Shown here: positions 17,679 to 25,568 of the stretch, one piece after another
Numbering within the stretch: the first letter of the stretch is position 1
Layout: every line of letters begins with the position of its first letter
From: Anaerolineaceae bacterium
GTDB lineage: Bacteria; Chloroflexota; Anaerolineae; Aggregatilineales; Phototrophicaceae
DNA length: 64,000 nt
NCBI GenBank assembly: GCA_002702065.1
Contig: NZXX01000010.1
Location: 1 to 64,000 of the forward strand
Direction of reading: 5' to 3'
Notes under the pieces: model-generated
The model's input: the letters and a program-made list of their open reading frames with translations, nothing else
Database searches by the model: none
Told to the model about the DNA's origin: nothing
Translations under genes and position numbers: made by a program

Positions 17679-17826
17679 AACGATAACATCTCCTGAACAT
17701 CAATCACTCTCATGAGTGTACTGTATGTTCGGGATGCATCGAAAGCATGATATGTAGGGCCTGGTTCACCTGCAAGGCAATCGCCTGCGGGGTGAGCCGT
17801 TTCCGTTGGGGCGCGTCTGACCGGCC

Positions 17827-18243
17827 TCAGCCAGTGGAGGCGTAGGGGTTGGCAAGCTGAGCAATGATCTCATAGGCGGTCAGCCAGGCTTCGCGCATGG
17901 CCGGGGTGAATTCCTTGCCCAGCCCCATTTCCAGCGCCCACAGCAGCGCCGCGCCGACCGTTTCATAATGCTCTGGCCGGACGCCGATAGTGGTGTGCCG
18001 CTGGTTGCTGGACTGGAGCTTGGTTTTTAGCTGGTCCGGGTTGTCCAGGTGGCTGACGATGAGCGCCAGCATCCGCATGAATTTGCGCCCCTGTTCTTCC
18101 ATATCGCCTTTGAACATGGGGCGCAGCGCGGGGTCAAGCTCGAATAACCGGTCATAAAACAGGGCAGCGATAAGCCGCTTTTTGGTGGCCGCCCGGCCAA
18201 ACGAACGCCTGACCAGGCGGATCTGAATTTGCGTGATTGTCAT
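17827..18243 (-). CDS. Single-domain bacterial globin
   Basis: A 138-residue globin. Phe44 (LRPMFKGDM) is the invariant CD1 Phe and His92 (RPEHYETVGAALLWAL) the proximal haem ligand. There is no flavohaemoglobin reductase domain or sensor output domain, so this is a Vitreoscilla-type single-domain globin, probably for O2 or NO handling. It lies 38 nt after the ABC-F stop codon on the same strand, and its AGGAGA ribosome-binding site comes directly after a strong hairpin. Confidence 0.9.
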   Translation of the reverse strand: MTITQIQIRLVRRSFGRAATKKRLIAALFYDRLFELDPALRPMFKGDMEEQGRKFMRMLALIVSHLDNPDQLKTKLQSSNQRHTTIGVRPEHYETVGAALLWALEMGLGKEFTPAMREAWLTAYEIIAQLANPYASTG

Positions 18244-18256
18244 GTCGATTCTCCTG

Positions 18257-18293
18257 CATGTTGGCCGAACTATGATCTAGCTTAGCCAACATG
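18257..18293. promoter_or_regulatory. Intercistronic hairpin between ABC-F and globin genes
   Basis: CATGTTGGC and GCCAACATG form a perfect 9-bp stem that overlaps the ABC-F stop region and ends at the globin ribosome-binding site. There is no U-tract. It could be an RNA-processing or partial termination element, or an operator. Confidence 0.5.
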
Positions 18294-19991
18294 CGCCGAG
18301 AAATCGCCGATTGCCATCTGGGTTTCGAGATACCCTGCATAGCCGCCGCCATGCTGGATGATCGTGCCGTCCTGAACCTGCCAGATGTCGCCGCCAAACT
18401 GCTGCATAAAGCGCCGGTCATGCGACGCCGCGATCACCGGGCCCGGGAAATCACGCAGGGCGGTTTCCATCTCTTCCAGCACGTCGAAGCTGATATAGTT
18501 GGTTGGCTCGTCCAGCACCAGCAGGTTGGCCCCCTCCGCGATCAGCCGGGCCAGTTGCAGCTTGCGGCGCTGCCCGCTGCTGATCTCGTCCACACGCTTG
18601 TCCAGCTCATCGTAACGGAACAACCCCAGATGCAGCAGCGTGGCCTTCAACTGCTGGTCGGTTTGTTCCAACCCGGTGCGGTAGGCCTCGAACACCGTTT
18701 GATCACCGGCCAGCCCTTCATCCTCCTGCGCCAGATAGCCAATCGTCACCGCCGGGTTCACGGTGACACTGCCGGAGTCCGGTTTGTCCAGCCCCACCAG
18801 AATCTTGAGCAGGGTGGATTTGCCCGCGCCGTTGGGCCCCACCAGCACCACCCGGCTGTTCTGGCCGATGGTGAAGGTCACGTCATTCAGAATGACCTGC
18901 TGGCCGAAGGCTTTGCGCAGACCGGATACGTACAGCGGCGTACGGCCTTTTAACGCCTGCGGGTTGAAATCCGCATTAAAGCGCAGCGGTTTGGGTGGCT
19001 GCGGAATCGGGTCTGCCTGAATACGGCTGAGGCGCTCGTCGGCAGACCGTACTCGCTTGGCAACCGTTTTATCATGCTGGCTTTTGCGGGCGAACTTGAT
19101 GAACTTGTCGCCATCCGACACCGGGCGATAGTTGTCGTTGCGCCGGGCCACGACCTTGATCTCCTGATACAGCGCCTTGATTTCCTCCTGCTGGTTCAGC
19201 CAGTCCTGCTCCCACTTCTGGCGTTCCTGCGCCTTGATATGCAGGTAGGCGTCGTAGTTGCCGGGGTACTGGCGGGCTTTGCGGCTGTGCTCGTCGATTT
19301 CGACAATCAGGTTCACCGTGTGGTTGATGAACTGCCGGTCGTGCGACACCATCAGCACCGCGCCGCGATAGGCTTGCAGGTAGCCCTCAAGCCAGGACAG
19401 GCTGGCGAAGTCGAGATGATTGGTCGGCTCATCCAGCAGCAGGACATCCGGCGCTTTGAGCAGCAGCAGCGCCAGCCCGACCCGCGCTTTCTCGCCGCCG
19501 GACAATGTGTTGAACAGGCGTTCATGGTCGATATGGCCGACTCCCAGACCGTTCAGCACGCGTTCGACCTGATAATCCATTTCATAGCCGCCATAACGCT
19601 CGAACTGTTCGCTGACTTCGCCGTACTCCGTCATGACCGCGTCCAGCGTATCACCTGCTTCGGTGGTCATGCGTTTTTCCAGCGTTCGCATCCGCTGTTC
19701 CAGATCGACCAGCTTTTGCATGGAGTCGGTGATGAGGTCAGCCAGCGTTTGACCGGCATAGATGGGCATGACCTGTGGCAGATAACCCGGTTCCAGCCCC
19801 GCCGGAATCAGGACACTGCCGCTGTCCGGCTCGACTTCGCCGGTGATGATCTTGAGCAGGGTCGATTTGCCGACGCCATTGGCCCCGACCAGCCCGACCC
19901 GCTGCCCGGCCTGAACGACCAGCGAAATACCATTGAGGATTTGATGAAAGCCGTAGCTTTTCGTAATGTGTTCGATGGAAAGATAATTCAT
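18282..19991 (-). CDS. ABC-F family ATPase (ribosomal-protection type candidate)
   Basis: A 569-residue soluble protein with two ABC ATPase domains and no membrane segment. Domain 1 has GANGVGKST, LSGGEKARVGLALLLL and LLLDEPTNHLD. Domain 2 has GPNGAGKST, ISSGQRRKLQLARL and LVLDEPTNYISFD. A charged linker of about 90 residues (around 235-320) would reach into the ribosome. ABC-F proteins bind the ribosomal E-site and either rescue translation or dislodge antibiotics bound at the peptidyl-transferase centre. NYISFDVLEEMETAL instead of NHLD in domain 2 recalls resistance-type members, but the subfamily cannot be fixed by eye. The ATG at 19991 has AGGA 9 nt upstream. An elaborate leader precedes it. 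Confidence 0.93.
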   Translation of the reverse strand: MNYLSIEHITKSYGFHQILNGISLVVQAGQRVGLVGANGVGKSTLLKIITGEVEPDSGSVLIPAGLEPGYLPQVMPIYAGQTLADLITDSMQKLVDLEQRMRTLEKRMTTEAGDTLDAVMTEYGEVSEQFERYGGYEMDYQVERVLNGLGVGHIDHERLFNTLSGGEKARVGLALLLLKAPDVLLLDEPTNHLDFASLSWLEGYLQAYRGAVLMVSHDRQFINHTVNLIVEIDEHSRKARQYPGNYDAYLHIKAQERQKWEQDWLNQQEEIKALYQEIKVVARRNDNYRPVSDGDKFIKFARKSQHDKTVAKRVRSADERLSRIQADPIPQPPKPLRFNADFNPQALKGRTPLYVSGLRKAFGQQVILNDVTFTIGQNSRVVLVGPNGAGKSTLLKILVGLDKPDSGSVTVNPAVTIGYLAQEDEGLAGDQTVFEAYRTGLEQTDQQLKATLLHLGLFRYDELDKRVDEISSGQRRKLQLARLIAEGANLLVLDEPTNYISFDVLEEMETALRDFPGPVIAASHDRRFMQQFGGDIWQVQDGTIIQHGGGYAGYLETQMAIGDFSAHVG

Positions 19992-19994
19992 ATG

Positions 19995-20003
19995 CAAGCA
20001 TCC
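19995..20003 (-). promoter_or_regulatory. ABC-F ribosome-binding-site segment, pairs with 20079-20087
   Basis: On the minus strand this reads GGATGCTTG and includes part of the AGGA Shine-Dalgarno of the ABC-F gene. It is the exact reverse complement of CAAGCATCC at 20079-20087 in the same leader, so pairing of the two would mask translation initiation. Confidence 0.6.
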
Positions 20004-20045
20004 TGATGTGATCCAGCAGCGCGAAAAGGCGACATGGCGAGAATC

Positions 20046-20077
20046 AAAAACGCCACCCGGAACTTACCCGGACAGCG
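20046..20077 (-). terminator. Attenuator-type terminator hairpin in ABC-F leader
   Basis: In the minus-strand RNA, CGCTGTCCGG-GTAAGTT-CCGGGTGGCG forms a 10-bp stem (seven Watson-Crick and three G-U pairs) followed by TTTTT. It lies 54 nt upstream of the ABC-F start codon and between that gene and its promoter, where only a conditional terminator makes sense. Confidence 0.6.
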
Positions 20078-20154
20078 TGGATGCTTGAATCAATGGTGAA
20101 TGTTTAGTGCGACAGGGCACATGACAGACAAAGCATCAGCAGCAGGGCAGGTCC

Positions 20155-20190
20155 TTATTCAGCCTGACTCATGGTGCGAAGCTTGCGCAT
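20155..20190 (-). CDS. Leader peptide MRKLRTMSQAE upstream of ABC-F
   Basis: An 11-residue open frame with its own strong ribosome-binding site (AGGAG, 6 nt before ATG) lies between the ABC-F promoter and the ABC-F gene. The peptide contains K-L-R at residues 3-5, which is the +X+ pattern at which macrolides stall ribosomes on Erm-type leaders. The short length, good initiation site and position in a structured leader argue for a regulatory uORF. No peptide homology can be tested here. Confidence 0.65.
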   Translation of the reverse strand: MRKLRTMSQAE

Positions 20191-20263
20191 GTTTGCTCCT
20201 GATCTCGGTCAACGATAGTCCGGGAGGCATTGTGGTTGCACAACACCCGCCAAGACATCTCTT

Positions 20264-20291
20264 ATTCTATGCAGTGTCTGGCTGCTGTCAA
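20264..20291 (-). promoter_or_regulatory. Consensus sigma70-type promoter of the ABC-F leader
   Basis: The minus strand has TTGACA (20291-20286), a 16-nt spacer, then TAGAAT (20269-20264). The -35 box is perfect and the -10 box matches five of six consensus positions. Transcription would begin near 20257, giving a leader of about 265 nt before the ABC-F ATG. Confidence 0.8.
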
Positions 20292-20310
20292 GCCCTCTGC
20301 AAATGGGGGT

Positions 20311-20517
20311 TTAGAAACCGTTGTATTTGGAGTCGGCGGCGTCGAAGCGTTCGCGGCGCTCTTGCCCGGCTTTGCTCTCCAGTTGTTGCAGCATTTCAAC
20401 CACCGGCAGGTCCAGCAGTTTTGCTTTGCGCATGACAGCCAGTAGTTCTCTGGAAAGCCGTTCGACTTCCTGTAAATCTTTAGCGGACACCGTATCGAGG
20501 TTCATGAGATTTGCCAT
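20311..20517 (-). CDS. Small hypothetical protein, 68 aa
   Basis: The product (MANLMNLDTVSAKDLQEVERLS...) is a highly charged, probably all-helical peptide with LSRELLAVMRKAKLLDLPVVEMLQQLESKAGQERRERF. No signal, membrane segment or known family is seen, and no good ribosome-binding site precedes the start. It lies just upstream of the ABC-F promoter in the same orientation. Confidence 0.5.
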   Translation of the reverse strand: MANLMNLDTVSAKDLQEVERLSRELLAVMRKAKLLDLPVVEMLQQLESKAGQERRERFDAADSKYNGF

Positions 20518-20666
20518 TATCTAGTGGGCGAAGGTGTGGATGAAACAAACCGTCAGGATATGCTGAGGGGATTCATATGATTGAGTATAACGCGGGCAGC
20601 AGGGATTGGCGATAGCCACTTGTAGCTAAGGCAGTTGCCTCTTATCCATCGAACACGCATGCCCAC

Positions 20667-21563
20667 TTACGCCAGCGCCTCGCGCACCGCCGGGACCACT
20701 TCCTGGGCAAAGCGTTCAATCTGCTCCACCGGGTCACCCTCTGTCGGCCAGAACAGAAATGTATCCTGCCGGTACTCGCGGTTCAGCCGTACCAGTTCAT
20801 CAACCCAATAGCTGACCGGGCCATCCAGCCCGCTGTCCTGCGACGTGAGGCCGCGCGTGTCGTGTTCGCGGATGACGCCCATCAGGTTGTAACCGCGCCG
20901 GATCGCATCGGCAGGCCGCCCGGCAGATTCTGCGCCTTCGTCGATGCGGTCATTCACCCATGTCAGGCGCTTCGGCGGCACATAGGTGATCGATTCCAGC
21001 ACGCCATCGGCTTTGGCCCCCACCAAGCGCAGCATGCGCGGCCCCACGGCGCCCACCCAGATGCGAATCGGATGCTGGGGCGCTGGGCCAGCTTGTGCGC
21101 CGCGCACCTGATAATACAGGCCTTCGTATCTGAACGACCCACCGGCTTTTTCCCACATCCCGCGAATGATGTCCAGCGCTTCGCTGAAGGCGGCATAGGC
21201 TTCGGCAGGTGAGCGTTCTGGCCCGCCATAGGCCGCTACCCCACGCCAGAAAGCCCCGGCCCCTATGCCGAGTTCGACTCGCCCGCCCGACAGCACATCC
21301 AGCGAAGCCGCCGCCTTGGCCAGCATCGCCGGGGGGCGCAGCGGCAGGTTGGCGACATTGGTGCCCAGATGCACATGCTGGGTCGCCATTGCCACTGCCG
21401 ACAGCAGTGTCCATGTATCGAGAAAATTGCGGTTATAGGGGTGGTCCTGGCACGTCACCAGATCGAGGCGGTTGCGGTCTGCGGCCTGTGCCCGGCGGAA
21501 CGCATCCTGCCAGTCATCGGCGCGCGGGTCAATATTAATACCAAACAGGGGTTCCAGTGCCAT
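20667..21563 (-). CDS. LLM-class (F420-type) luciferase-like oxidoreductase
   Basis: A 298-residue TIM-barrel enzyme of the luciferase-like monooxygenase superfamily. It has FGINIDPRADDWQDAFRRAQAADRNRLDLVTCQDHPYNRNFLDTWT, LGTNVANLPLRPPAMLAKAAASLDVLSGGRVELGIGAGAF and PIRIWVGAVGPRMLRLVGAKADG. These patterns are typical of F420- or FMN-dependent oxidoreductases such as those of Actinobacteria and Chloroflexota. The cofactor and substrate are not decided by sequence alone. AAGGGA sits close to two consecutive ATGs; the second, at 21563, has the better spacing. Confidence 0.9.
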   Translation of the reverse strand: MALEPLFGINIDPRADDWQDAFRRAQAADRNRLDLVTCQDHPYNRNFLDTWTLLSAVAMATQHVHLGTNVANLPLRPPAMLAKAAASLDVLSGGRVELGIGAGAFWRGVAAYGGPERSPAEAYAAFSEALDIIRGMWEKAGGSFRYEGLYYQVRGAQAGPAPQHPIRIWVGAVGPRMLRLVGAKADGVLESITYVPPKRLTWVNDRIDEGAESAGRPADAIRRGYNLMGVIREHDTRGLTSQDSGLDGPVSYWVDELVRLNREYRQDTFLFWPTEGDPVEQIERFAQEVVPAVREALA

Positions 21564-21642
21564 CATGTATCCCTTCAACTCAGCTTTTTCTTTTCAGGTT
21601 GTTGGCTGTAACCGGTGATCGATCTGCTTGTTGTTCTATAGA

Positions 21643-22383
21643 TCAGAGTTTTGGCTGCCCAAACAATACGCGCGTTTCGTATGTTATGAGAATGCGATTA
21701 TCCACACACAATGTATCGAAGACTTCCTGATTAATGGCCTCAAATTGTACAAAATCAGGTTCATGCTTTTCGGGTGCTTCAATCCCAGAACGGGCAGCAC
21801 CCCAAAATGCCTCCCAGTCTTCCGTGATCGATTGTGTGTAATTTAATGCCTGAATCTGAATTTCACCAAACAGATCGGTTACGGGTGTTTTATGCACTTT
21901 CCTGGCAGCGCGTGACCGCAGACCTTCCAGTTTGTTTAACCTAGTAAAAATCATCTCTGTAAAAGTGCTGTCGGTATAGGAGTACGAGATGGCTGCAACC
22001 CAACCCGTGTGCTTCAGGATACGCAATATCTCGGTGATCGCTTCGGCCTTGAAACGATGAAATGCGTTCCCGATCACGATGAGGTCCATACTGGCTGCTG
22101 GCAAACCTGTTTGTTCCGCAGTAGCGTTGACGATCTGGATATTGGGGTGCAGCTTCAACGATGAATGGGCGACGGTTCGCATACTCGCATCTGGCTCGAT
22201 GGCATAGAGAGTCTCACATTTTTCAACGAACAACCGGGCCAATTGACCTGTGCCGGCGCCGATGTCAGCAATCGTTTTGATGGCTCCAATTGGTTCCAGA
22301 AGATCATCAGCCAATGTGTCGGGATAGGGTAACCGAAACTTCTCGTATAACAGCGCTTTTTCAATACTCATAGCTTCCATCAT
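21643..22383 (-). CDS. Class I SAM-dependent methyltransferase
   Basis: A 246-residue Rossmann-fold methyltransferase. Motif I is IADIGAGTGQLARLF, the acidic end of strand 2 is YAIEPDASMRTVA, and motif IV is MDLIVIGNAFHRF, as in UbiE/Methyltransf_11 proteins. The perfect AGGAGG lies 5 nt before the ATG. Codon use and base composition are noticeably more AT-rich than in the neighbours, which may reflect horizontal acquisition. The substrate is unknown. Confidence 0.88.
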   Translation of the reverse strand: MMEAMSIEKALLYEKFRLPYPDTLADDLLEPIGAIKTIADIGAGTGQLARLFVEKCETLYAIEPDASMRTVAHSSLKLHPNIQIVNATAEQTGLPAASMDLIVIGNAFHRFKAEAITEILRILKHTGWVAAISYSYTDSTFTEMIFTRLNKLEGLRSRAARKVHKTPVTDLFGEIQIQALNYTQSITEDWEAFWGAARSGIEAPEKHEPDFVQFEAINQEVFDTLCVDNRILITYETRVLFGQPKL

Positions 22384-22440
22384 GCGTGCCTCCTGACCGG
22401 CTTCATGGTGGCGATAACGCGCATAGCGATAAAAAGAACT

Positions 22441-22902
22441 TTAACCATCCGTGACGATGCCTGCCTGCCAGCGCATCCACAGGTGCGTGTCGTTCTCGTC
22501 AAAGACGACAAAGCCGAGCCGGGTGTACAGCCTGCGGGCGGGCCGGTTGGTCTGCAAGACGCGCAGCTCCAGCGGCTGGTTCGCCTGTGCCGCCTCCGCT
22601 TTGAGGGATTCGATGAGGTTGGACCCGATTCCCTTACCCTGAAAATCCGGCAGCAGATTGATTTGCGACAGGAAAATCCGTTCCGCTGATCGATCCACCG
22701 ACAGGCGGCCCGCGTTGGTACCATCCACCACGATGATGAAATGATCGTCCAGTTTGAAGCGCTGCTGGAAATTTTCGCGCTGCACAGCCTCGTCCCAGCC
22801 CCACAGCGGTTCGACATAGACCCGCATCGTGCGCCGGTTCAGGTCATATAAAAATTCGTAGTCTGCCTGCGTCACCGGGCGCAGGGTGTATGGTGAGGTC
22901 AT
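22441..22902 (-). CDS. GNAT family N-acetyltransferase
   Basis: A 153-residue GNAT protein. LLPDFQGKGIGSNLIESLKAEA is the acetyl-CoA-binding motif A, followed by LRVLQTNRPARRLYTRLGFVVFDEND (motif B). The N-terminus, TLRPVTQADYEFLYDLNRRTMRVYVEPLWGWDE, is common in GNATs of the RimI/YjcF type. The acceptor is unknown. Confidence 0.92.
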   Translation of the reverse strand: MTSPYTLRPVTQADYEFLYDLNRRTMRVYVEPLWGWDEAVQRENFQQRFKLDDHFIIVVDGTNAGRLSVDRSAERIFLSQINLLPDFQGKGIGSNLIESLKAEAAQANQPLELRVLQTNRPARRLYTRLGFVVFDENDTHLWMRWQAGIVTDG

Positions 22903-22954
22903 GGGGTTGCATTCTTCTGTGCGCTGGCGCTGTTTGGATGGTGAAGGCTGGCGT

Positions 22955-22980
22955 TAGGGGCGACTCGCGAGTCGCCCCTA
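22955..22980. repeat. Dispersed palindrome, family A (copy 1)
   Basis: TAGGGGCGACTCG followed by its exact reverse complement makes a perfect 26-bp palindrome. It belongs to a family with related copies at 35466, 37561, 43438, 49943 and 60609. The next 100 nt also hold a CCCTCCC/GGGAGGG hairpin near 23038-23059 and no gene. Confidence 0.85.
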
Positions 22981-23170
22981 CATGGTTTTTGTTTAATTGC
23001 CATATTAATCGGATTGCTTGTTTTGACCCCTCCCTAGCCCTCCCCGAATTCAGGGAGGGAATGAGGAGAGTCCCGGTTTAGCCCCCTGCCCTTGATTTCG
23101 GGTGAGAAGGGTAATCCACCCAACGCGCTATCACGATTTGCTGACAACTGATGACTGACGACTGCTAACT

Positions 23171-25141
23171 CTAATACGACTCCAGCGCGTTGTTGAAGCG
23201 CTCGACGCTGTCATCCAGACCGCCGGACCGGTTGCGGGCCAGCCAGATTTCTCGGTAGCGGCTGATGAGGTCGGTCAGTTCCTGCTTGAGATCAGCCCCG
23301 CTGGAATCGCCTTCTTCCCACAGGAACAGGCCGCGCCGGGCACTGTGCTGGATAAAATTTGCCGCCAGCTGGAATTCGGATTTGATCAGGTCGGCATCCG
23401 GGCGCTGCATGTCGGTGCTGTTCAGCGGCGCGAGAATGCGATCCGCTTCGGCAATCACCTGATAGAGCGAGTCGGCATCGGCAGCCAGAAAACCATGCGT
23501 GCCGAACGTGGTGCGGATATTATCGAGCGTGGCATCGTCAATGTTTTGCGACGGTCCAAAGAAGAACATCTCGCGGATACGGGCATACGTCTCCTCGATG
23601 CTTTCGCCGGGCTGGCTGAGCTGTTTCCACAATTCGCGCTGCTCCCAGATGGCGGTAACGGGCGCGCGCAGCATATCGACCATCGCGTGCCCATTAAAAC
23701 GGCCATGTCCGGCGATGCGATACAGGTTGCCCAGGTCATAAACCAGCTTGCCCATCACGCCGGCCTCGTCCTCAAACACGAACAGATCGAGCAGGGGAGG
23801 CAGGTCGATGTCGAGGTTGGTGTCCTGTGCCCAGGATACGGCAGCCCCATAGGCAAAGCCCAGGTAGCTGACGCTGTTCTGCTGCCAGTTGCCATGATCG
23901 CCCCAGTCGGTAATCAGATAGCCGATGCTGCCATGCTTCAGCCCGTTGATGGCGGCACTGCGCAGGTTGGCGATGGCGTTGTCGGTACGTCCGGCGAACG
24001 TGTTCCAGCTTGAGGTGCCGGGGCAGACATAAAACGGAATGCTGGACCCCAGAAACAGGGCGCAGCGTTCGTCAAAGGGGTGGTCGGCTTCGTAGCCCCA
24101 CACCATCGCAATCACATCATAGGGCAGTTCCGGCACGAGTTCCGGGTATTTGACGATGATGTCATCCCAGAACATCATCTGCTTGCGGCGCAGGGTGACC
24201 TGTTCATACAGTTTGAGCAGGTAATTGAGGTACAGGCGGCCTTCACCGATGCGTTCCATTTCTTCGCGGCTGCGGCCTGTGCCCAGTTCCCAGGGTTCAT
24301 CGCCACCGACATTAAACTTCTTGCTGCTGAAATGGGGCAGCAGTTCGCTGTAAATCTCGCTCATCAGCTCGATGCTGCCGGGGTCGATGGGGTTGAGCGA
24401 AGTGGGCTTGTTGTTCTTGCGCCAGGGCATGTCATAGCCGTCGGGCCGTTCCGCCAGTGACAGGTAACGGTCCAGCTTCAGCCAGCGTTCCATATGGCCG
24501 AGGCTGTTCTGGTTCGGCACCAGTTCGACATGATGCTGGCGACAGAACAGGTCCAGCTCCATGATGTCCTGCCCGGTGAACGGCGTTGCATCGGCCCAGA
24601 CTTCGGGGTGCTTCTGGAAGGCAAAGGTATGCTCCATGTACAACTGCACCTGGTTGATCTTGAGGCGTGACAGGCGCTCGATCAGGTCCTTGACGGTTGC
24701 CAGGGTGGGCACCTTGTCGCGGCTGATATCCAGCATGATGCCGCGTGCGGGGAAGTCCGGCCAGTCATTAATCGTTACGCCCGGCAGCTCCGTTCCGTGC
24801 TGTTGCAGCATCTGGCGCAGGGTGCATACGCCGTAATACACGCCCGATGCATCCGCCCCGCGAATGAGCACGCGGCCATCGCGCACCGCCAGCTGGTACC
24901 CCTCCACCTGCGGGATACTGTCCTCGATTTCGAGCAGCAGGCCGGTGTGTTCATAGTCTTCACCGGCGACAATGGGCCACGACAGCCCGGCATATTGTTG
25001 CAGTGCGGCCTGTGCCGTCTTCGCTTCGAACAGCAGTTTACTATTCGGGATTACAATCAGTGCGTCGGCGGGCAGCGTCACAGAGTCGGCTGTGTACGCG
25101 ACCTTGCGCGGAACGGGTAGAAACAATGTTTGATCGGGCAT
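23171..25141 (-). CDS. Glycoside hydrolase family 20 (beta-N-acetylhexosaminidase-like)
   Basis: The 656-residue protein has a GH20b-type N-terminal domain (about 10-130) and a TIM barrel. The barrel starts with FPARGIMLDISRDKVPTLATVKDLIERLSRLKINQVQLYMEH. The catalytic Asp281-Glu282 pair is in KFNVGGDEPWELG, where Asp orients the substrate acetamido group and Glu is the acid. Family members remove terminal GlcNAc or GalNAc from glycans. No signal peptide is seen, so it is probably cytoplasmic. The ATG at 25141 follows AGGAGG by 7 nt and is preferred to the longer frame. The neighbouring GH50-like gene is divergent. Confidence 0.9.
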   Translation of the reverse strand: MPDQTLFLPVPRKVAYTADSVTLPADALIVIPNSKLLFEAKTAQAALQQYAGLSWPIVAGEDYEHTGLLLEIEDSIPQVEGYQLAVRDGRVLIRGADASGVYYGVCTLRQMLQQHGTELPGVTINDWPDFPARGIMLDISRDKVPTLATVKDLIERLSRLKINQVQLYMEHTFAFQKHPEVWADATPFTGQDIMELDLFCRQHHVELVPNQNSLGHMERWLKLDRYLSLAERPDGYDMPWRKNNKPTSLNPIDPGSIELMSEIYSELLPHFSSKKFNVGGDEPWELGTGRSREEMERIGEGRLYLNYLLKLYEQVTLRRKQMMFWDDIIVKYPELVPELPYDVIAMVWGYEADHPFDERCALFLGSSIPFYVCPGTSSWNTFAGRTDNAIANLRSAAINGLKHGSIGYLITDWGDHGNWQQNSVSYLGFAYGAAVSWAQDTNLDIDLPPLLDLFVFEDEAGVMGKLVYDLGNLYRIAGHGRFNGHAMVDMLRAPVTAIWEQRELWKQLSQPGESIEETYARIREMFFFGPSQNIDDATLDNIRTTFGTHGFLAADADSLYQVIAEADRILAPLNSTDMQRPDADLIKSEFQLAANFIQHSARRGLFLWEEGDSSGADLKQELTDLISRYREIWLARNRSGGLDDSVERFNNALESY

Positions 25142-25418
25142 GGAACCGCCTCCTGTGTCACGTTCCCATTGTCGGGTTTGTGGACCCGTTACATTGACCA
25201 TCAACTATAGCGCCGCTTTGCAGTATTGCCGTTTGATTGGCAGAATTTCATGAAATCTTCATATCTGTGCGGCCATATGGCAAGCCCGAAGTTTTCAAAC
25301 GCGAGTCGGCAGGTGCTGGCATTCGTGGCACAATATGGGGTGTTTGAGTATGTTGATGGACAGCATATTCTCATCGGAAGAAAGCTTAACCGGTGTGTAG
25401 AAGTATTTCATATGACGA

Positions 25419-25510
25419 ACACCTCACCCCCGCTTCGCATTGCTCCGCGACCCCTCTCCATGCATGGAGAGGGGTGACCGAAGACAAAAGTCGAGGTCGG
25501 GGTGAGGTGT
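25419..25510. repeat. Long inverted repeat, family B (copy 1)
   Basis: The outer arms ACACCTCACCCC (from 25419) and GGGGTGAGGTGT (to 25510) enclose a perfect 24-bp palindrome CCCCTCTCCATG + complement at 25451-25474. It lies in the 427-nt gap between the divergent GH20 and GH50-like genes, which otherwise shows no gene. A second copy is at 48129-48214. Confidence 0.8.
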
Positions 25511-25568
25511 CTGTGACAGAATTTTCCATTCTCATATAGCGTGCAGTATTTCACTGAAGGGGCACAGC

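Noticed and set aside
22955..22980. Perfect palindrome considered as a rho-independent terminator
   Set aside because: It has no U-tract on either side and belongs to a repeat family found in several unrelated intergenic contexts.
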